Positions 35,492-46,661 of a stretch of 64,000 bases of DNA are shown piece by piece. Under the pieces are notes generated by a model that was not told the origin of the DNA, ran no database searches, and worked only from the letters and a program-made list of their open reading frames with translations. Each line of letters opens with the position of its first letter. Positions within the stretch are counted from its first letter, which is position 1. This stretch comes from Chalara sp. BL73 (Eukaryota > Ascomycota > Leotiomycetes > Helotiales). The translations under genes were made by a program, and so were the position numbers. The DNA lies in the NCBI GenBank assembly GCA_918026815.1, contig CAKJVC010000068.1, positions 930,001-994,000 of the forward strand. The letters run 5' to 3'.

Positions 35492-36291
35492 ATGTCCTCC
35501 GACGTTACCTATACCATTGCAGGTGCAAAGACGAGACTCATGAGCGAGCTGAAGCAGCTCCAAAACGAGAAATGGGTTAATATTGAGGTGGGCACTGTGT
35601 ACCATCATGGGCTCGACTTGGCTAATTATTGGGGTAGGACAATGATCGGGGACTATTCATTTGGAATCTCGGTCTGATGGTTATCAATTCTGAGAGTGCA
35701 TTCGACGGTGCCTACTTCAAGGTCTGTATCTGCCATCTTTCGACGTGCTACACATCGCTAACCAGGTTATCATAGGCTGAGATGACCTTCACCGACCAAT
35801 ACCCCTTCGAGCCTCCAACTTTCAAGTTCCTCCGCCCAATTTACCACCCAAATATTTACCCAGACGGTAAATTGTGTATCTCTATCCTTCACAAGCCTGG
35901 TGAGGATGAGCAATCGGGAGAGTCAGCAGCAGAACGTTGGTCACCTCTTCAAGGTGTTGAGTCAGTCCTCCGATCTGTGCTCCTTCTTCTCGACGACCCA
36001 GAGGTCAATTCCCCAGCAAATGTCGATGCTGGTGTGATGTACCGCAACGACCGGGATCAATATAATGAGAAAGCAAAGGAAGCCGTCGAGGCGTCGAAGA
36101 AGGATATCCCAGCCGACTTCACAGTTCCAACGACACTTGCTACTGCTGCCCCCACCGCCATCGACGATGATGCTGACTTCTGGAACGAGAGTGGTGATGA
36201 AGATGACTTCGGCAGTGATAGCTCTGGAGACGACATGGATGAAGATGAGGAGAGTGAGCAAGAAAGTGGGGAGGGTGAGATGGAGGAATAA
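35492..36291 (+). CDS. cdc34: Ubiquitin-conjugating enzyme E2, Cdc34/Ubc3 type
   Basis: Exons 35492-35587, 35638-35721 and 35776-36291 (introns of 50 and 54 bp), 231 aa. Cdc34 is the E2 of SCF ubiquitin ligases and is needed for G1/S. The catalytic Cys is residue 94 in YPDGKLCISILH, matching Cys95 in budding yeast, after YHPNIY. The class-specific acidic-loop insertion GEDEQSGESAAERW follows the active Cys. NSPANVDA and an acidic C-terminal tail (DDADFWNESGDEDD onward) are also Cdc34 traits. The first donor is GTGGGC and the second GTCTGT, weaker than most here, but the middle exon restores FIWNLGLMVIN in frame. It lies 648 bp upstream of another ubiquitin-system gene on the same strand. Confidence 0.94.
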
Positions 36292-36939
36292 GCAAGGTGA
36301 AACCAAAGATTTAGGTTGAACTTCCACTCTCCTCCTATCTTGCTCCTCTGAGCTGCGAACACTTCTTGTGATTGCAGCCAGTACATATTTCGTTTATATT
36401 TCATACTGCATAGCATTAGCGATGGTCCGCAGGTTTTGCGCGGCGTAAGGCAGGCAGTCATTTGTGGCATATTATACTATGGTTAGGGGAGTCTTAGATC
36501 TGGCGCATATGGCTGGTTTGTCAAAAGAGATAATCTCTGAAGGATACAGAGTTGAACGGGCAAGGAGTACATAATCAATTTCAAGCACAATCACAATCAT
36601 AATTACAATTTATTCTCTGCCTGAGTGTTGTTTCACCACCGATGAAAGGCTCTGAAATACTCTTGTATAAATGGACAGAAGCAAATGGTATCATTCATAG
36701 GGGTATGCAAAAATTCGGGGTTACGTAAGACAGGATAGTTCAAATAAAAGGACCCCTGCTGCCTCGCAATACGTAGTTGCCAGAGCTTCCAAAAAGTACA
36801 TTATCACCACGTGCTTCACTGATTCACAATATCTTTGGCCAGCACTTACTTATTACTACAGCAGGATATCATTCATGACTCGGTGAAGCTTTAATTTCTC
36901 AATTTTGCGGCGATCGAGCCGTAGAAAGAGCTTGCGACA
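36292..36939. other. Intergenic between two ubiquitin-system genes
   Basis: This should hold the E2 3' UTR and the promoter of the next gene. I see no gene. Confidence 0.5.
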
Positions 36940-39624
36940 ATGGCAAGCTCTCAGGAGCCAACGGATCAAATGGTCCAGCAGGTCAAAGAAATGCTGGGAG
37001 AATATCTAAACGACAATGACATCCGGTTAAGATTGAAAGTATGGCAGACCAAAGATCAAGACGGCATGCAGCTCACCTAGACAGGCCAACAATAACAGCG
37101 TGGAGGCGGTCGTAAATGAATACTTTGAAGATCCGAACTCTACAAAGGTATGACAGTAAGCTTTGCTAAATAGCTACCTATGCTGACGGATATCTGCAGT
37201 ATCAGAAAGTAGACAATACGTGGGATCCTAGGCTTCATGATGCTGATCGGGACGGCAATTACGACACGGACATCCCTAGTGAGTGTTGTTGATCATAGCC
37301 TGGTTTCTACTTAAGTTCTTCCCAAAGCTAAGATCTACCAGACTTCCAAATACATGGTCCGGATGAGATCCCGCAAGAACGGCAGTCTTATCTAAACTTC
37401 GATGGCGGAGCATCTAGCAGGCCTTCGCGCGCCCCCTCCAGAGCCCCGTCACCAATGCCAGAATTAGTTGGTGAGAGCACTGGATATAATGGTGTTGGAA
37501 TTTTCTGACTGTTGGCCTAATCTAGATCAAGATGCAGAGCTTGCCAAAGCGATCGAACTATCTCTGCAGGAATCGCAACAGGAAAGTGGTATCGCTTCAT
37601 TCGGTCCAGCAAATCGACCCGATGCCGCATATGACGAAAAGAACTGGGGAATGGTGCTCTCTTCAAATTCTGTTACATTGTCTGATCCAGAGCCTGCATA
37701 CCGAAAGCGGGATCTAGGTGTGCCTGCTTTTTTGAAACCAAGCAAGGATGGCAATTTCCTATGGGCGCTTTTGACAATATATCATGAGATTCCTCTTGTT
37801 CGAGAACTGTTCCTAGATCGCCTGAACATCCTTCCGAACTATGGCGACAGCAACGAATGGTGGCAGGGCAAAGCTATACAACTCTCTACAATGAGCGAGA
37901 ATTTTCCTGAAGACCCATTCAAGAATGGAATTGAGTTCAAGTATGAGCTTCAGCGGTTGATGGCTTTTTTAGATAAGACGGACCGAAGCTATGGCTCTGC
38001 TGATGCTCTCGCAAATTTGCCTGTCGTGAAGGACACACAGAATCGCAAAACTGGTAGTGTCGAGGCAGCCGCACTAGAAGTTTATAAGGAGTTGTTTCAA
38101 GACAGTCCAGAGAAGTCTCAAAAGTTGTTGAGCAGAGTGATGTACATGGGGCGTGAAGAGCAACAGAGCCGGTTTGGCATATTTGAATTTGATTTTCCGT
38201 CTGACGAGTCAACAAATGAGACGATTTATGATCTAGCTGATGATGCTATATGGCCAGATCCAATCACCAACGCCTCCGATGCCTCCAATACTTCCTATAT
38301 AAGCCATATTGCCGAAGTTGTTGGATTTCGTTTGTCTAACTGGGCTATAAACAAGAAATCTGGCGTCAAGTTCCCTGCAGTGTGGTATCCTGACCGCTAC
38401 CTCAAGCCCGCCAGACAAGCAGCACTTGAAATGCGAGCAAAAAAGCCAGCGCTACATACAAAACTCAAGGAGATATCAGATCTGGAAAATAAGCTAACAG
38501 AATACAAAGTCCCGGGGTTATCTGGACAAGCGGTAAAGGTTCAGGACCTCCTCAAGACGGCACTCCAGCACGAAGCTGGTATAGTCGAGACTGATGGCGC
38601 AGACGAAGATTTGCTGCTAGATATAGACTGTACAACGAAAGCACGCAAGCTCTCGGCACAATTAGTCAAGCTTTCGGAAAGTATTGACAAGAAAGTAAAG
38701 GCTTTGAACGAGGAGAAATCGAGATGTTTGGAAGAGTTGAGACAGCTTTCTAAGCTCTACACGGAGCCGTCTGAAGATCCAGACCAACCCGCTCTACACA
38801 GGTATACCCTTCGTGGTGTCTGTGTAGACAAGAGCACAATGTATGTGTGTAGGCAGGCGGAGCCGAGTCTGGTAGATCTTGATTTCGGCGAGGAAGAGTC
38901 GAAGCCGAGCGAAGAGCAATGGTGGCGGATACATTATGCGGCCCGTGATTCTAACCCGGTCGCTGTAGAGGTAAACTTGTTATGCTCAGGTGGTCAACTC
39001 TTATTAACGTGATGCAGAAAACCACAGAGGAAAGAGTGCTGGAAGCGGCAAATTCTAAATCGGAATCGGGAGGCCCGTTGGTCATTTATGCTAGCGATAA
39101 AGCCATGCAATGGGAGTCGAAACCGTTGCCAGCCGCTCTTGAGGTCCGTGTCTCCGAACCATAAACTATACCATATCACTAACAAGAATCAGACATTCGT
39201 TAAGAAAGACAACAGCTTCTTCAAAAGAGAATTTCCAAACGAGTCGAATTCACCTCCATCGTCGGGCCCCAAATCACCCGGAAAACGCAAATTCAATGAG
39301 CACTCGGAACCGGACGACGACAGCCCTGTGCGCAATCGCAACCACGTCACCGTTACAGAACGAGAATTAGATGATGAACCCTCAGATCAGTCTACTGTGA
39401 TCCCGAGTACCGAGTTTGATACTAGAGATAATACGATCATGGGAGTAGACCCACTTAACGAGGGCATTGGACAGGAAATGCAGGAACGGAGTAGTTTGCG
39501 GATGTTAGCTGGGAAGGGGGCGAGACAAGCTAGCACGATTGATCATATGGATTTAGATCAGGTAATCGAGGACCATAATGTTGCGAGTGAGAGCAGGGCT
39601 GTAAGGGAGTGGGCGGATCGTTGA
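36940..39624 (+). CDS. USP25/28-like UIM protein, active site lost
   Basis: Seven exons: 36940-37038, 37085-37147, 37200-37278, 37342-37470, 37526-38970, 39018-39143 and 39193-39624; 790 aa. Order of parts: a UBA-like N-terminus (VKEMLGEYLNDNDIRLRLK with ANNNSVEAVVNEYFED), a ubiquitin-interacting motif (DAELAKAIELSLQES), then a USP-like fold with a coiled-coil insertion. The UIM-then-USP order is that of vertebrate USP25/28. In the Cys box, where active enzymes have GNTCW about 13 residues before the Pro of LPEFRR, this protein has KDGNFLWALLTIYHEIP, with Asn or Phe at the Cys position. The C-terminal box keeps RYTLRGVCVD but has no GHYxxY, so the catalytic His is missing too. It probably binds ubiquitin rather than cleaving it; this is inference. 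Fungal databases usually call such proteins ubiquitin interaction motif proteins. Confidence 0.86.
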
Positions 39625-40158
39625 GAGGTTAGGGGAGGAAAAAGGAGAAAGTTGGAGTAGTGGGAGATATACAATATTACTAACATCCTCCAAGTGTAGA
39701 AGTGAAGCGATACCCAATGATCAGGTTCCCAAAATGCGAGCTAAAATTTCTAATGTGTTCAGGTTGCGTCCCACGAGATCTCTGACAGAGAATATGTTAA
39801 TGTTATCATTGCTAGAATATAGTTCCCTGCCATTTAGGTTAGAGCTTGGTCGAAGGATACGCTCGAGCACCACTTCCCCTAAAGATGGTTGAGCAAAGAT
39901 GGAAGTCGAGTAGCTAACTTCGGATGCAAAACAATGCCATTTCTAGATAGCTATGTATCAACTAAGGCAGACCGCATATGTTGTGTATTCCATGCCTTTC
40001 CTCCTTCATCATGAATCGTTAATCAATTATCCTTTACTCCTTTCCCACCCCCAAAACTCCAATGTTAATGCTCCGTTTTCATTAGTTGCAGAGCAAAGAG
40101 TCCACCGCTCACACTCTACATATAACTCACAATATTCTCAACTCACTCGCACCAATTT
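39625..40158. other. Intergenic, convergent 3' ends
   Basis: Downstream regions of the USP-like gene and the Hsp40 gene, which converge. No gene seen. Confidence 0.5.
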
Positions 40159-41362
40159 CTATAGTATCTCCTTCAATTTCCGCTTCTGGTCTTGCGTCAA
40201 AGTAGTAGGGAACTTCACGTTATGAATAATAATGAAGTTGCCCCTCTGATCAGGTTTCTTGCTTAGCGGCATGCCCCAGCTAGGGAATTCTTCTCTGCTG
40301 CCGGGTTGTGTAGGCCCGCCTTTCTCGAGTGCGATCTGCTTGCCGTCAATGGTAGTTACGGTGCGCTTCCAGCCGGTAAGGGCTTCTTTGAGAGTGAGAT
40401 CTATGTTGATGAGGATATCGTCGCCTTCACGTGTGTACAAGGGGTGTTGTTTCTGAGACATGTTAGCAAAGCTTATATATCTATGCAGCGGGAAAAAATG
40501 TGCGTACCTCTTCTACAACGAAATGAAGATCCTGCTGTCCGCCTTCTTCTTGATCTCCAACGCCTTTGAACTTGATCTTGCTTCCCTTCTTCAGCCCTGG
40601 CTTGATGTCCATCTCCAACACCTTATCTTGGGTGGTTCTCTTGCCAGTGACGGGATCAAAAGCCTTTCGCTTGATCTTCATCTTCTTATGCGTCCCCTTG
40701 AACAACTCCTCTAAGGTCAAAGGCAGCGGTCTTTCCACCGTCGTCACCTCTGGTGTCGCCTGCCTTCTCGCCGGCTCCGCGCCGTTGAATTGTGCTCGTC
40801 TCGACCGTCCTCCGCCACCACCCGGACTCGATCTGGGCATCTCATCAAAGAAACTGCCAGCATCGAATCCACCAGCTCCCCCCATACCGCCCTGACCTCT
40901 CAGAAACTCTGTGAATATTGTTTCTGGGTTGCTGAAGCTGAATCCCCCGTTTCCTCCACCGTTGCTGAACTCATAGTGGAATCCTCCAGGTTGGCCGCGG
41001 GAACCACTAAAATCGAATCCTCCCGGCATTCCTCCGCCATATGATTGTCCGCCTGCACTTGGGTCTGGTGGTGGAGGACCGCCGCGGGTTACGTATTCGA
41101 GACCGTATTGATCGTACATTTTCCGCTTCTCGGGATCGGAGAGGAGCTCATAGGCATTGCAGCCCTCCTTGAAGTTCTCGGCAGCATTAGGATTCGTGGT
41201 GTTCTTATCGGGATGATTTTTAAGGGCAAATTTGCTATGGAATGTTAGCGCCTTCATCTTCAATGGTGAGGTTGGAACTTACTGGTATGCCTTTTTAATT
41301 TCATCTTGGGTAGCAGTTGGCTTGACTCCCAATTTATCGTAAAGCTTAGTTTCCTTGACCAT
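40159..41362 (-). CDS. Hsp40 co-chaperone, type II DnaJ (Sis1/Psi1)
   Basis: Three exons on the minus strand: 41362-41283, 41234-40508 and 40452-40159 (introns of 48 and 55 bp), 366 aa. Sis1-type proteins stimulate Hsp70 ATPase and deliver clients. The J domain is at 1-70, with KLYDKLGVKPTATQDEIKKAY joined across intron 1 to HKFALKNHPDKN, including the essential HPD. A Gly/Phe-rich linker follows (GGGMPGGFDFSGSRG) and there is no zinc finger, hence type II. The C-terminal substrate-binding part has RPLPLTLEELFKGTHKKMKI and FVVEEKQHPLYTREGDDI, then KFPTTLTQDQKRKLKEIL. A perfect three-unit heat-shock element lies 605 bp upstream. Convergent with the USP-like gene. Confidence 0.95.
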
Positions 41363-41966
41363 TTTTGCTGAGGCCTAAGGGTGCAGAATCGAAGTGTCCC
41401 GGTGTGGCGAGGGTCAATATATGTACAACTGAAGCAGGATTGAAGGATTTCGCGAGGATGTCTCTTATTTGTCGAATCTAGTCAAGACTGGGCAGGTGCT
41501 CAGACTCGAGTATTATCAAGTATGAGATAGAAAGTTGTTGAGAGAAGAATGGGTTTGTGTCAGGTTGGACTGGTCTCGGGCTGAGTCGCGGAGGTGAAGG
41601 GTGACGCCCGATCGTGTGATTCCTTATTGTGCTGACTTGACGCCTTTCGCCAACACTTACTTTCGTGGTGGACAAAGAAGATTGTTTATGGGGTGTGTAC
41701 TTTCTTGCCAGAGATCAATTGGCCAATGACTCTGAATGCAGCCTCGCAAGTATAACAAAAATAAAAAGAAGGGGGGGGGAGGTTGTTTGTACAGGTGTAG
41801 AATTGAATTGAGGGATTTGGGTTGAAATAGTTGTAGCAGTGAGTGGGACGAAGTTGGGGTGACTTTGATTCCTGCTTGGAATCCGCCCACCCCGCGCCAG
41901 GGAGCCTGTCCGTCAGACGTCACCGCCATTCCCCGTTCAGTTCAGTGGTGGTGGGGTTCATGACGA

Positions 41967-41979
41967 GAAGCTTCCAGAA
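41967..41979 (-). promoter_or_regulatory. Heat-shock element (three inverted GAA units)
   Basis: GAAGCTTCCAGAA fits nGAAnnTTCnnGAAn exactly, the binding site of an Hsf1 trimer. It is 605 bp upstream of the Hsp40 start codon in a region with no other intact gene nearby. Confidence 0.65.
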
Positions 41980-42009
41980 CCCTGTCGATATATTTAATAG
42001 TGCTGCATC

Positions 42010-42032
42010 CCAAACAACAACAACAACAACAA
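42010..42032. repeat. (CAA)n microsatellite
   Basis: About six CAA triplets after an AAA, non-coding, between Hsp40 and the hydrolase pseudogene. Confidence 0.75.
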
Positions 42033-42248
42033 AACGGTGTGATCTGATCTCGTTCGTTGAAATAGAATAATCTAGAGAGAGATGGATGGGGCAATCATAT
42101 ATGACATGACATGATCAGACGGTATACCGCTGGTGGAATTCCCCCAAAAGGATATCCAAACACCAACCTAGTTCAATACATACCGTCAATATCACCAGTA
42201 TCCGCTATAAGCCATCCTTTTTATTAATTTTACAGTGAGGGTTGGGTT

Positions 42249-42292
42249 CGGCTTAGGCTCAAGATCAGGCTCAGGCTCAGGCTTAGGCTTGA
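42249..42292. repeat. Hexamer repeat (GGCTCA/GGCTTA)n
   Basis: Seven imperfect hexamers of the form GGCTTA, GGCTCA, AGATCA, GGCTCA, GGCTCA, GGCTTA, GGCTTG, immediately 3' of the hydrolase pseudogene. The 15.5-kb region holds a similar but more degenerate array. Confidence 0.75.
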
Positions 42293-42303
42293 CCCTCCTC
42301 CTA

Positions 42304-43330
42304 CTACGGCGGCTTCGTTGTTGCTAACAGCTCGTCTACCATGCTCTTAATTTGTCCAAGGAAGATAGATATATGTCCTTGTCCTCCGACAACATGCCTC
42401 CGCAATTTCTCGTGAGGTATATTCTGAGCAAACCATTCTCCATGAGCATACGGAACCATCTTGTCCTCGCTTCCTTGATAAAGGAGCACAGGCACTTTAA
42501 TCTCGCCAAGCTCAAATCCCCATGCCTCAACGAAGGCCAAATCGTCGCCAACCCAGCCATCTGAAGAGGCTTTGTGGCCTTCCTGGAACATATCTACAAA
42601 GAATTGGCCGGTCTCGGCCTTTTCGACAAGTGCATCTTTGTCAACATCGGGAAGAAGACTAGAGTGTGCTTCTATTAAGCCGGCGGCATTTGCTTCGAGT
42701 ATTTCAAGTCGTTGGGCTACACAGAACTTCTGTAACTCTTCTTCTCCCTGTAAAGCTGCACCAAATTCTTCGATATCTATATTTCAAACAGAAATTAGTA
42801 TACGCCATTTAAGAGAAACATGGTGAAGAGTTGCACCACACACTGCCTTCCCCTTGGCCTGCTAAAATGTCTAAGCCCTCAGCATTACATGGTGCTACAC
42901 CTGCCACACAGAGCGCAGCAACACAGGCAGGCAATTGAGCCGCACATGCTAGGGCATGAGGACCTATGTTCCGATATCAGGACCTATTTCCCCCCCAGTT
43001 AATATAATAGAAAAGTACGGATGAAGACAGACCGCCGCCGCTCCATCCGGCAACGAAACATCATTCTATGCCAATATGTTCAATAAGAGCCCGCACATCC
43101 GCAACAACATCGACAACCCGTCTTCCTCTCTCCCTTGTCGACCCGCCGTATCCAGGCCTCGAAAGAGACAGGATCCTGGCCCCTCTCTTCCCGCAAGCAC
43201 TCGCCAGAACAGGGGGTGGAATGTATGCCGCAGGCGTACCATGGAGCCAAATAAGGGCGATGCCATGTTGCGGACCAGACACGAAGTAGTCTAGATTTCA
43301 CCCATCTGGAAGCCTAAATTGCTGCGCCGT
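42304..43330 (-). pseudogene. Alpha/beta-hydrolase pseudogene with two in-frame TGA stops
   Basis: On the minus strand, three exons (about 43330-43033, 42963-42844 and 42776-42304) can be joined at good GT-AG sites into one alpha/beta-hydrolase: QQFRLPDG, LDYFVSGPQHG, LIWLHGTP (oxyanion HG), [29 protein letters not shown] (nucleophile elbow G-W-S-G-G), LLYQGSEDKMVP (acid) and VVGGQGHISIF (His). The nucleophile Ser, Asp and His are all kept. Two in-frame TGA codons interrupt it, at 43300-43298 between LPDG and NLDYF and at 43063-43061 just before CFVAGWSGGG. In addition the expected start position reads ACG (43330-43328), with no in-frame ATG before it. Arg (CGA) is the likely ancestral codon at the first stop; this is inference. 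The rest of the frame is clean, so inactivation is recent. Confidence 0.8.
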
Positions 43331-44007
43331 GGTGACTTCACGTGCCTAGATGCTCTATCTCAGATGCCTTGAGGTTGGTTAAGTTACTATTGAACAGGGT
43401 AGGAGAAACTGCTGGCCATATAAACGCCGAGGAATATCGGAAGTGCAAAGCACTAATCAAAAATTCCACGTGAGGGACTTTGTGTTAGGGAGTTCAGTAC
43501 TTGGGGCATGGGGCTTACTGCATGTCTTCGTCTGACATCTCTCATTGGAAGCGAATATCTAGATCCATGTGTGATGAGGCGATGAAATGCTGATCCTCTT
43601 CAGGAAGGATGGTAGAGGATATAGACGACCCAAGCAATGAGAGTCGCTAGTCGGTTGTGTGGTCTCCCTCCGCTCATCAGCAGTTCGATTTGCTGCTCTT
43701 TAGGCTTGCCTCGCATCGGACATTGGCACAGAAACTGGAAATTTTCATAGCCTTGCAGATCTAGGCCCGTATATGTTCTGTTTTGAGGTTAAATTGTGAA
43801 CATTTGTGCCATCGACTAATGTTTTGTAATCAAGAATTCTGATAAGACAGCGAAAATAACAAGGAGTTCTGCAACAATAGGGGCAAAAACTCTGGACAAG
43901 TACCCAAATCTTGAGTCCAATACAAGTCTTCTTATTACCATCAATCTATCCTCGCGAGGTCTATGTATCTAATCGCTATTAACCTATGCTACACAGTGGC
44001 CATACTC
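43331..44007. other. Intergenic between hydrolase pseudogene and Pgs1
   Basis: No open frame with a recognisable domain. It should hold the old promoter of the pseudogene and the Pgs1 3' UTR. Confidence 0.5.
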
Positions 44008-45732
44008 TTACAATGCTCCCCCAACTAAACTAACAATCCACATCGCAATTCTCACCTTAATACTAACCCTCCTCTCTGTCTTAACAAGGTCATCCATCCC
44101 AACCTTCACCGCATAATCCTGCAACCCATCTTTCTCCTCTCTCAGCCTCCTTTTCAAGCCCTCATCACTCGTTACGATGACAGTCCCAACCTCAAGATCT
44201 AGACTATAACTCCTCTTTGTATAGTTACTGCTCCCCACCACACTGATACTTGGCTCCTTCTCGCCATTTAGACTCACCCATAGACCCTTGGCATGGTATG
44301 TCCAGCCCTCAGGTTCGTTTACGACGCCGCGTTTCCATTCCTTAAGCACGATATTATTTCCACGACCGCGGTTGGAGGCGGACTCGAGAAAGCGCCGCGA
44401 GAGAAGCGTATACGCCGAGGGTAGAAGACCAGAGACTCCTTTAGAGCCGTAAAAGCCGTTTGCTTCCGGGGACGCAGTTATCACGGTATTGGATGTAGAT
44501 GCTGTCGAAATAAGTAGAGAGGTAAGTGAGGGGTCGGGGTTGAAATAGCCGGCTGTGAAGGTCCAAGATGAAGTGTTGAATTCGGGTGATGCGAGCCTGC
44601 GGAGGATTGATGTTATGGCTTGTAGTTCAGTGGAGGAATCGGGCTTGAGGAGCGGTGTTAGTTGGGATACTGGGTAGATTATTGTGTTTGGTCTTGTGAT
44701 ATTCGAGACTGCTTTGGTTGTGGGGAGTTTGATTAATCGGTTGAGGATTGCCGTGGAGGTCGAGATGTACTCCGTTGGGTTGGTCAGGGGCGATATAGCA
44801 GAATTGGAGGATGGCCATTCCAGAGTAAAGCCAGCTGGTAATTGGGAGTTAGGCGTGACTAGGAAGCTGAGTTTAGAGACTGCGTTATGGATCCTGAAGA
44901 AGTAATCGGTTATTTCCGCTGACGAAAACAAATGGTAACGATCCTGGCGGTTTGTAAAATAGTCATTCGAGAGATTTGCCCTACACTTGTGAGCATCTAC
45001 ACCCAGAAGAGTGTATAGCCTTCTTACCCAGATATTATGATCTCATCGTCCGCTCCATATAACTTCATATGTTGCAGGCCCCAACCTTCATTAATGCGCT
45101 TTGGGATATGTTTCTTGCGCAGTCCAGTAAGGTTCGGGGTATGATACATCCGTATTTCGACTCTCTCCGACCCAAATTCAGACACCAATGGAGCAAGTAA
45201 AGAAGCACATGCCGGATCTGGAGCCTCTCGAGTACCTCTTAAAGCATCAGTGAGGATACTGAGCTTGAGATTTGGCTTAGCACGGAGAGCTTGCTGCAAA
45301 GTAGAAATCTAACAATGTCAACAGGCCGCCGAGATTGCGAGAACGGAAGTTGTACTAGTTCATGTTCTGTTTTGCCTATATACAAAGTCGACAGAAAGAT
45401 ATTTTTTTCTGCCTTCAATATCTTGCTCTATTCCATCTATCAGCCCTTGTAGCAATAACTCTTGAATGGTGCGCTCCGACCTTCAGTGTCTTGTAGAATT
45501 CCGATGGCGACCTAAGAACTTCTATCTGAGAACCTTCGACCTCGAATCTAGGGGATATCTTGTCCAACTCATTTGTGAATGCGCCCAACATCGAAGTGTC
45601 CGGGACAGGATTACTGTTGGATGCAGGAGCCTGTGAGGTCGAGTAGCTACGTGCCTTTACAGATCGTATCATTGGCCGGCAGATCTGTCTTTTCTGAATG
45701 GCAACGCATCGTGTAAGTGTCCTGACTATCAT
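44008..45732 (-). CDS. pgs1: CDP-diacylglycerol-glycerol-3-phosphate 3-phosphatidyltransferase
   Basis: Four exons on the minus strand: 45732-45481, 45427-45356, 45308-45028 and 44980-44008 (introns of 53, 47 and 47 bp), 525 aa, close to yeast Pgs1. The enzyme makes phosphatidylglycerophosphate from CDP-DAG and glycerol-3-phosphate, the first committed step of cardiolipin synthesis in mitochondria. Start ATG 45732 gives a basic presequence (MIVRTLTRCVAIQKRQICRP). Exon 2 encodes SKILKAEKNIFLSTLYIGKTEHEL. Two HKD motifs of the phospholipase D superfamily are visible: QHMKLYGADDEIIISGANLS (about residue 188) and YHAKGLWVSLNGEKEP with GSSNYTKRS (about residue 426). Exon 3 carries LTDALRGTRE and YHTPNLTGLRKK. 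Divergent from NDUFA12 with 156 bp between starts. Confidence 0.95.
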
Positions 45733-45888
45733 ATCCTCTGTCCAATTTGCGAAGTTGAGGTTATCGTTGGTCGCGGTTTGCTTCAAACCTCTAAAGTGTC
45801 AAACTGCGCTAAACTCTAATCGGCCAGCCGAGAGTTGACGACAGACATTCTCGACAGCAGCATCAACAGCCATTGAGCAACCAACAAG

Positions 45889-46661
45889 ATGTCAACGATC
45901 TTGAGAACACTCAAAAACCTTCGCCAGGTTGGCGTCAGGGTATGGACTCTATAAAACACATGTTGAGGACTTGCTGACCAAGATACTTGCAGGATGCTCT
46001 ACACCAGATGCACGTATGTCTACTCAACCTTTCCCCCTCCCCATGGGAATGATCAAGTCTGGCTAATAAAAAATTCTGCTTTTAGAACATAGGTATGCTT
46101 TCAAGTACTCGCTCACATGGGACTGAAGTTCACGATGAATAGGTGACACGAAAGCTGGGACATTGATTGGGATCGATAAGTTTGGTAACAAATACTTTGA
46201 GAACTTACGAGATGAATTGCCTCGTATGCCCCCTTCGATAGTGCGTTTCTCAGAAGACGTTGAGCTCATCGTCATATAGTGCGAACAAGATGGGTAGACT
46301 ATAAGATCGGGAACTCAGAATTTGAACCGTAAGGAAATGTGCTGTGGTGGGGATTATTAAATGGAGTTCTGACAACAAATTCACAGTTCGGATATTGAAC
46401 CTGGGTGGCATGCATGGATTTCATATATGGTGGATAAACCTCCTACGGAAGATCCGATACTACGAACTGGAGTTCGAAAGTGGGAATTGCCAGAGCATCG
46501 ACGGAACCCTACAGCAAGTCGTGGTGCTTTCAAGACATATTCTACGTAAGCAAATCTACCAGTGCCAAAATTCGGCGAACGTACCATCACTCTAATCTTC
46601 ACATAGTGTCAAGCCAAAGATTACTGCTTGGGATCCAACGAATATCGCTACTAGAGCATAG
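45889..46661 (+). CDS. Complex I accessory subunit NDUFA12 (B17.2)
   Basis: Seven exons: 45889-45939, 45993-46013, 46086-46092, 46143-46223, 46280-46328, 46387-46545 and 46607-46661; 140 aa. Exon 3 is a 7-nt micro-exon (AACATAG) that is required to join HQMH to IGDTKAG in frame. The subunit is part of the matrix arm of NADH:ubiquinone oxidoreductase. Conserved segments are MSTILRTLKNLRQVGVR, GTLIGIDKFGNKYFENL, TRWVDYKIGNSEFEP, PGWHAWISYMVDKPPTEDP and RNPTASRGAFKTYST with PKITAWDP. All six introns are GT-AG and 50-72 bp. The gene is divergent from Pgs1, also mitochondrial. Confidence 0.95.

Larger units (their letters stand above)
41363..42303. other. Hsp40 promoter region
   Basis: This is the upstream side of the Hsp40 gene and the 3' side of the hydrolase pseudogene. 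It contains a heat-shock element (41967-41979), a (CAA)n tract at about 42010-42032 and a hexamer repeat at 42249-42292. Open frames within it look spurious. Confidence 0.6.

Noticed and set aside
43061..43063. Selenocysteine or programmed readthrough at the TGA before CFVAGWSGGG
   Set aside because: Dikaryotic fungi lack Sec insertion, there is a second TGA upstream, and the start codon is also missing. A pseudogene explains all three.
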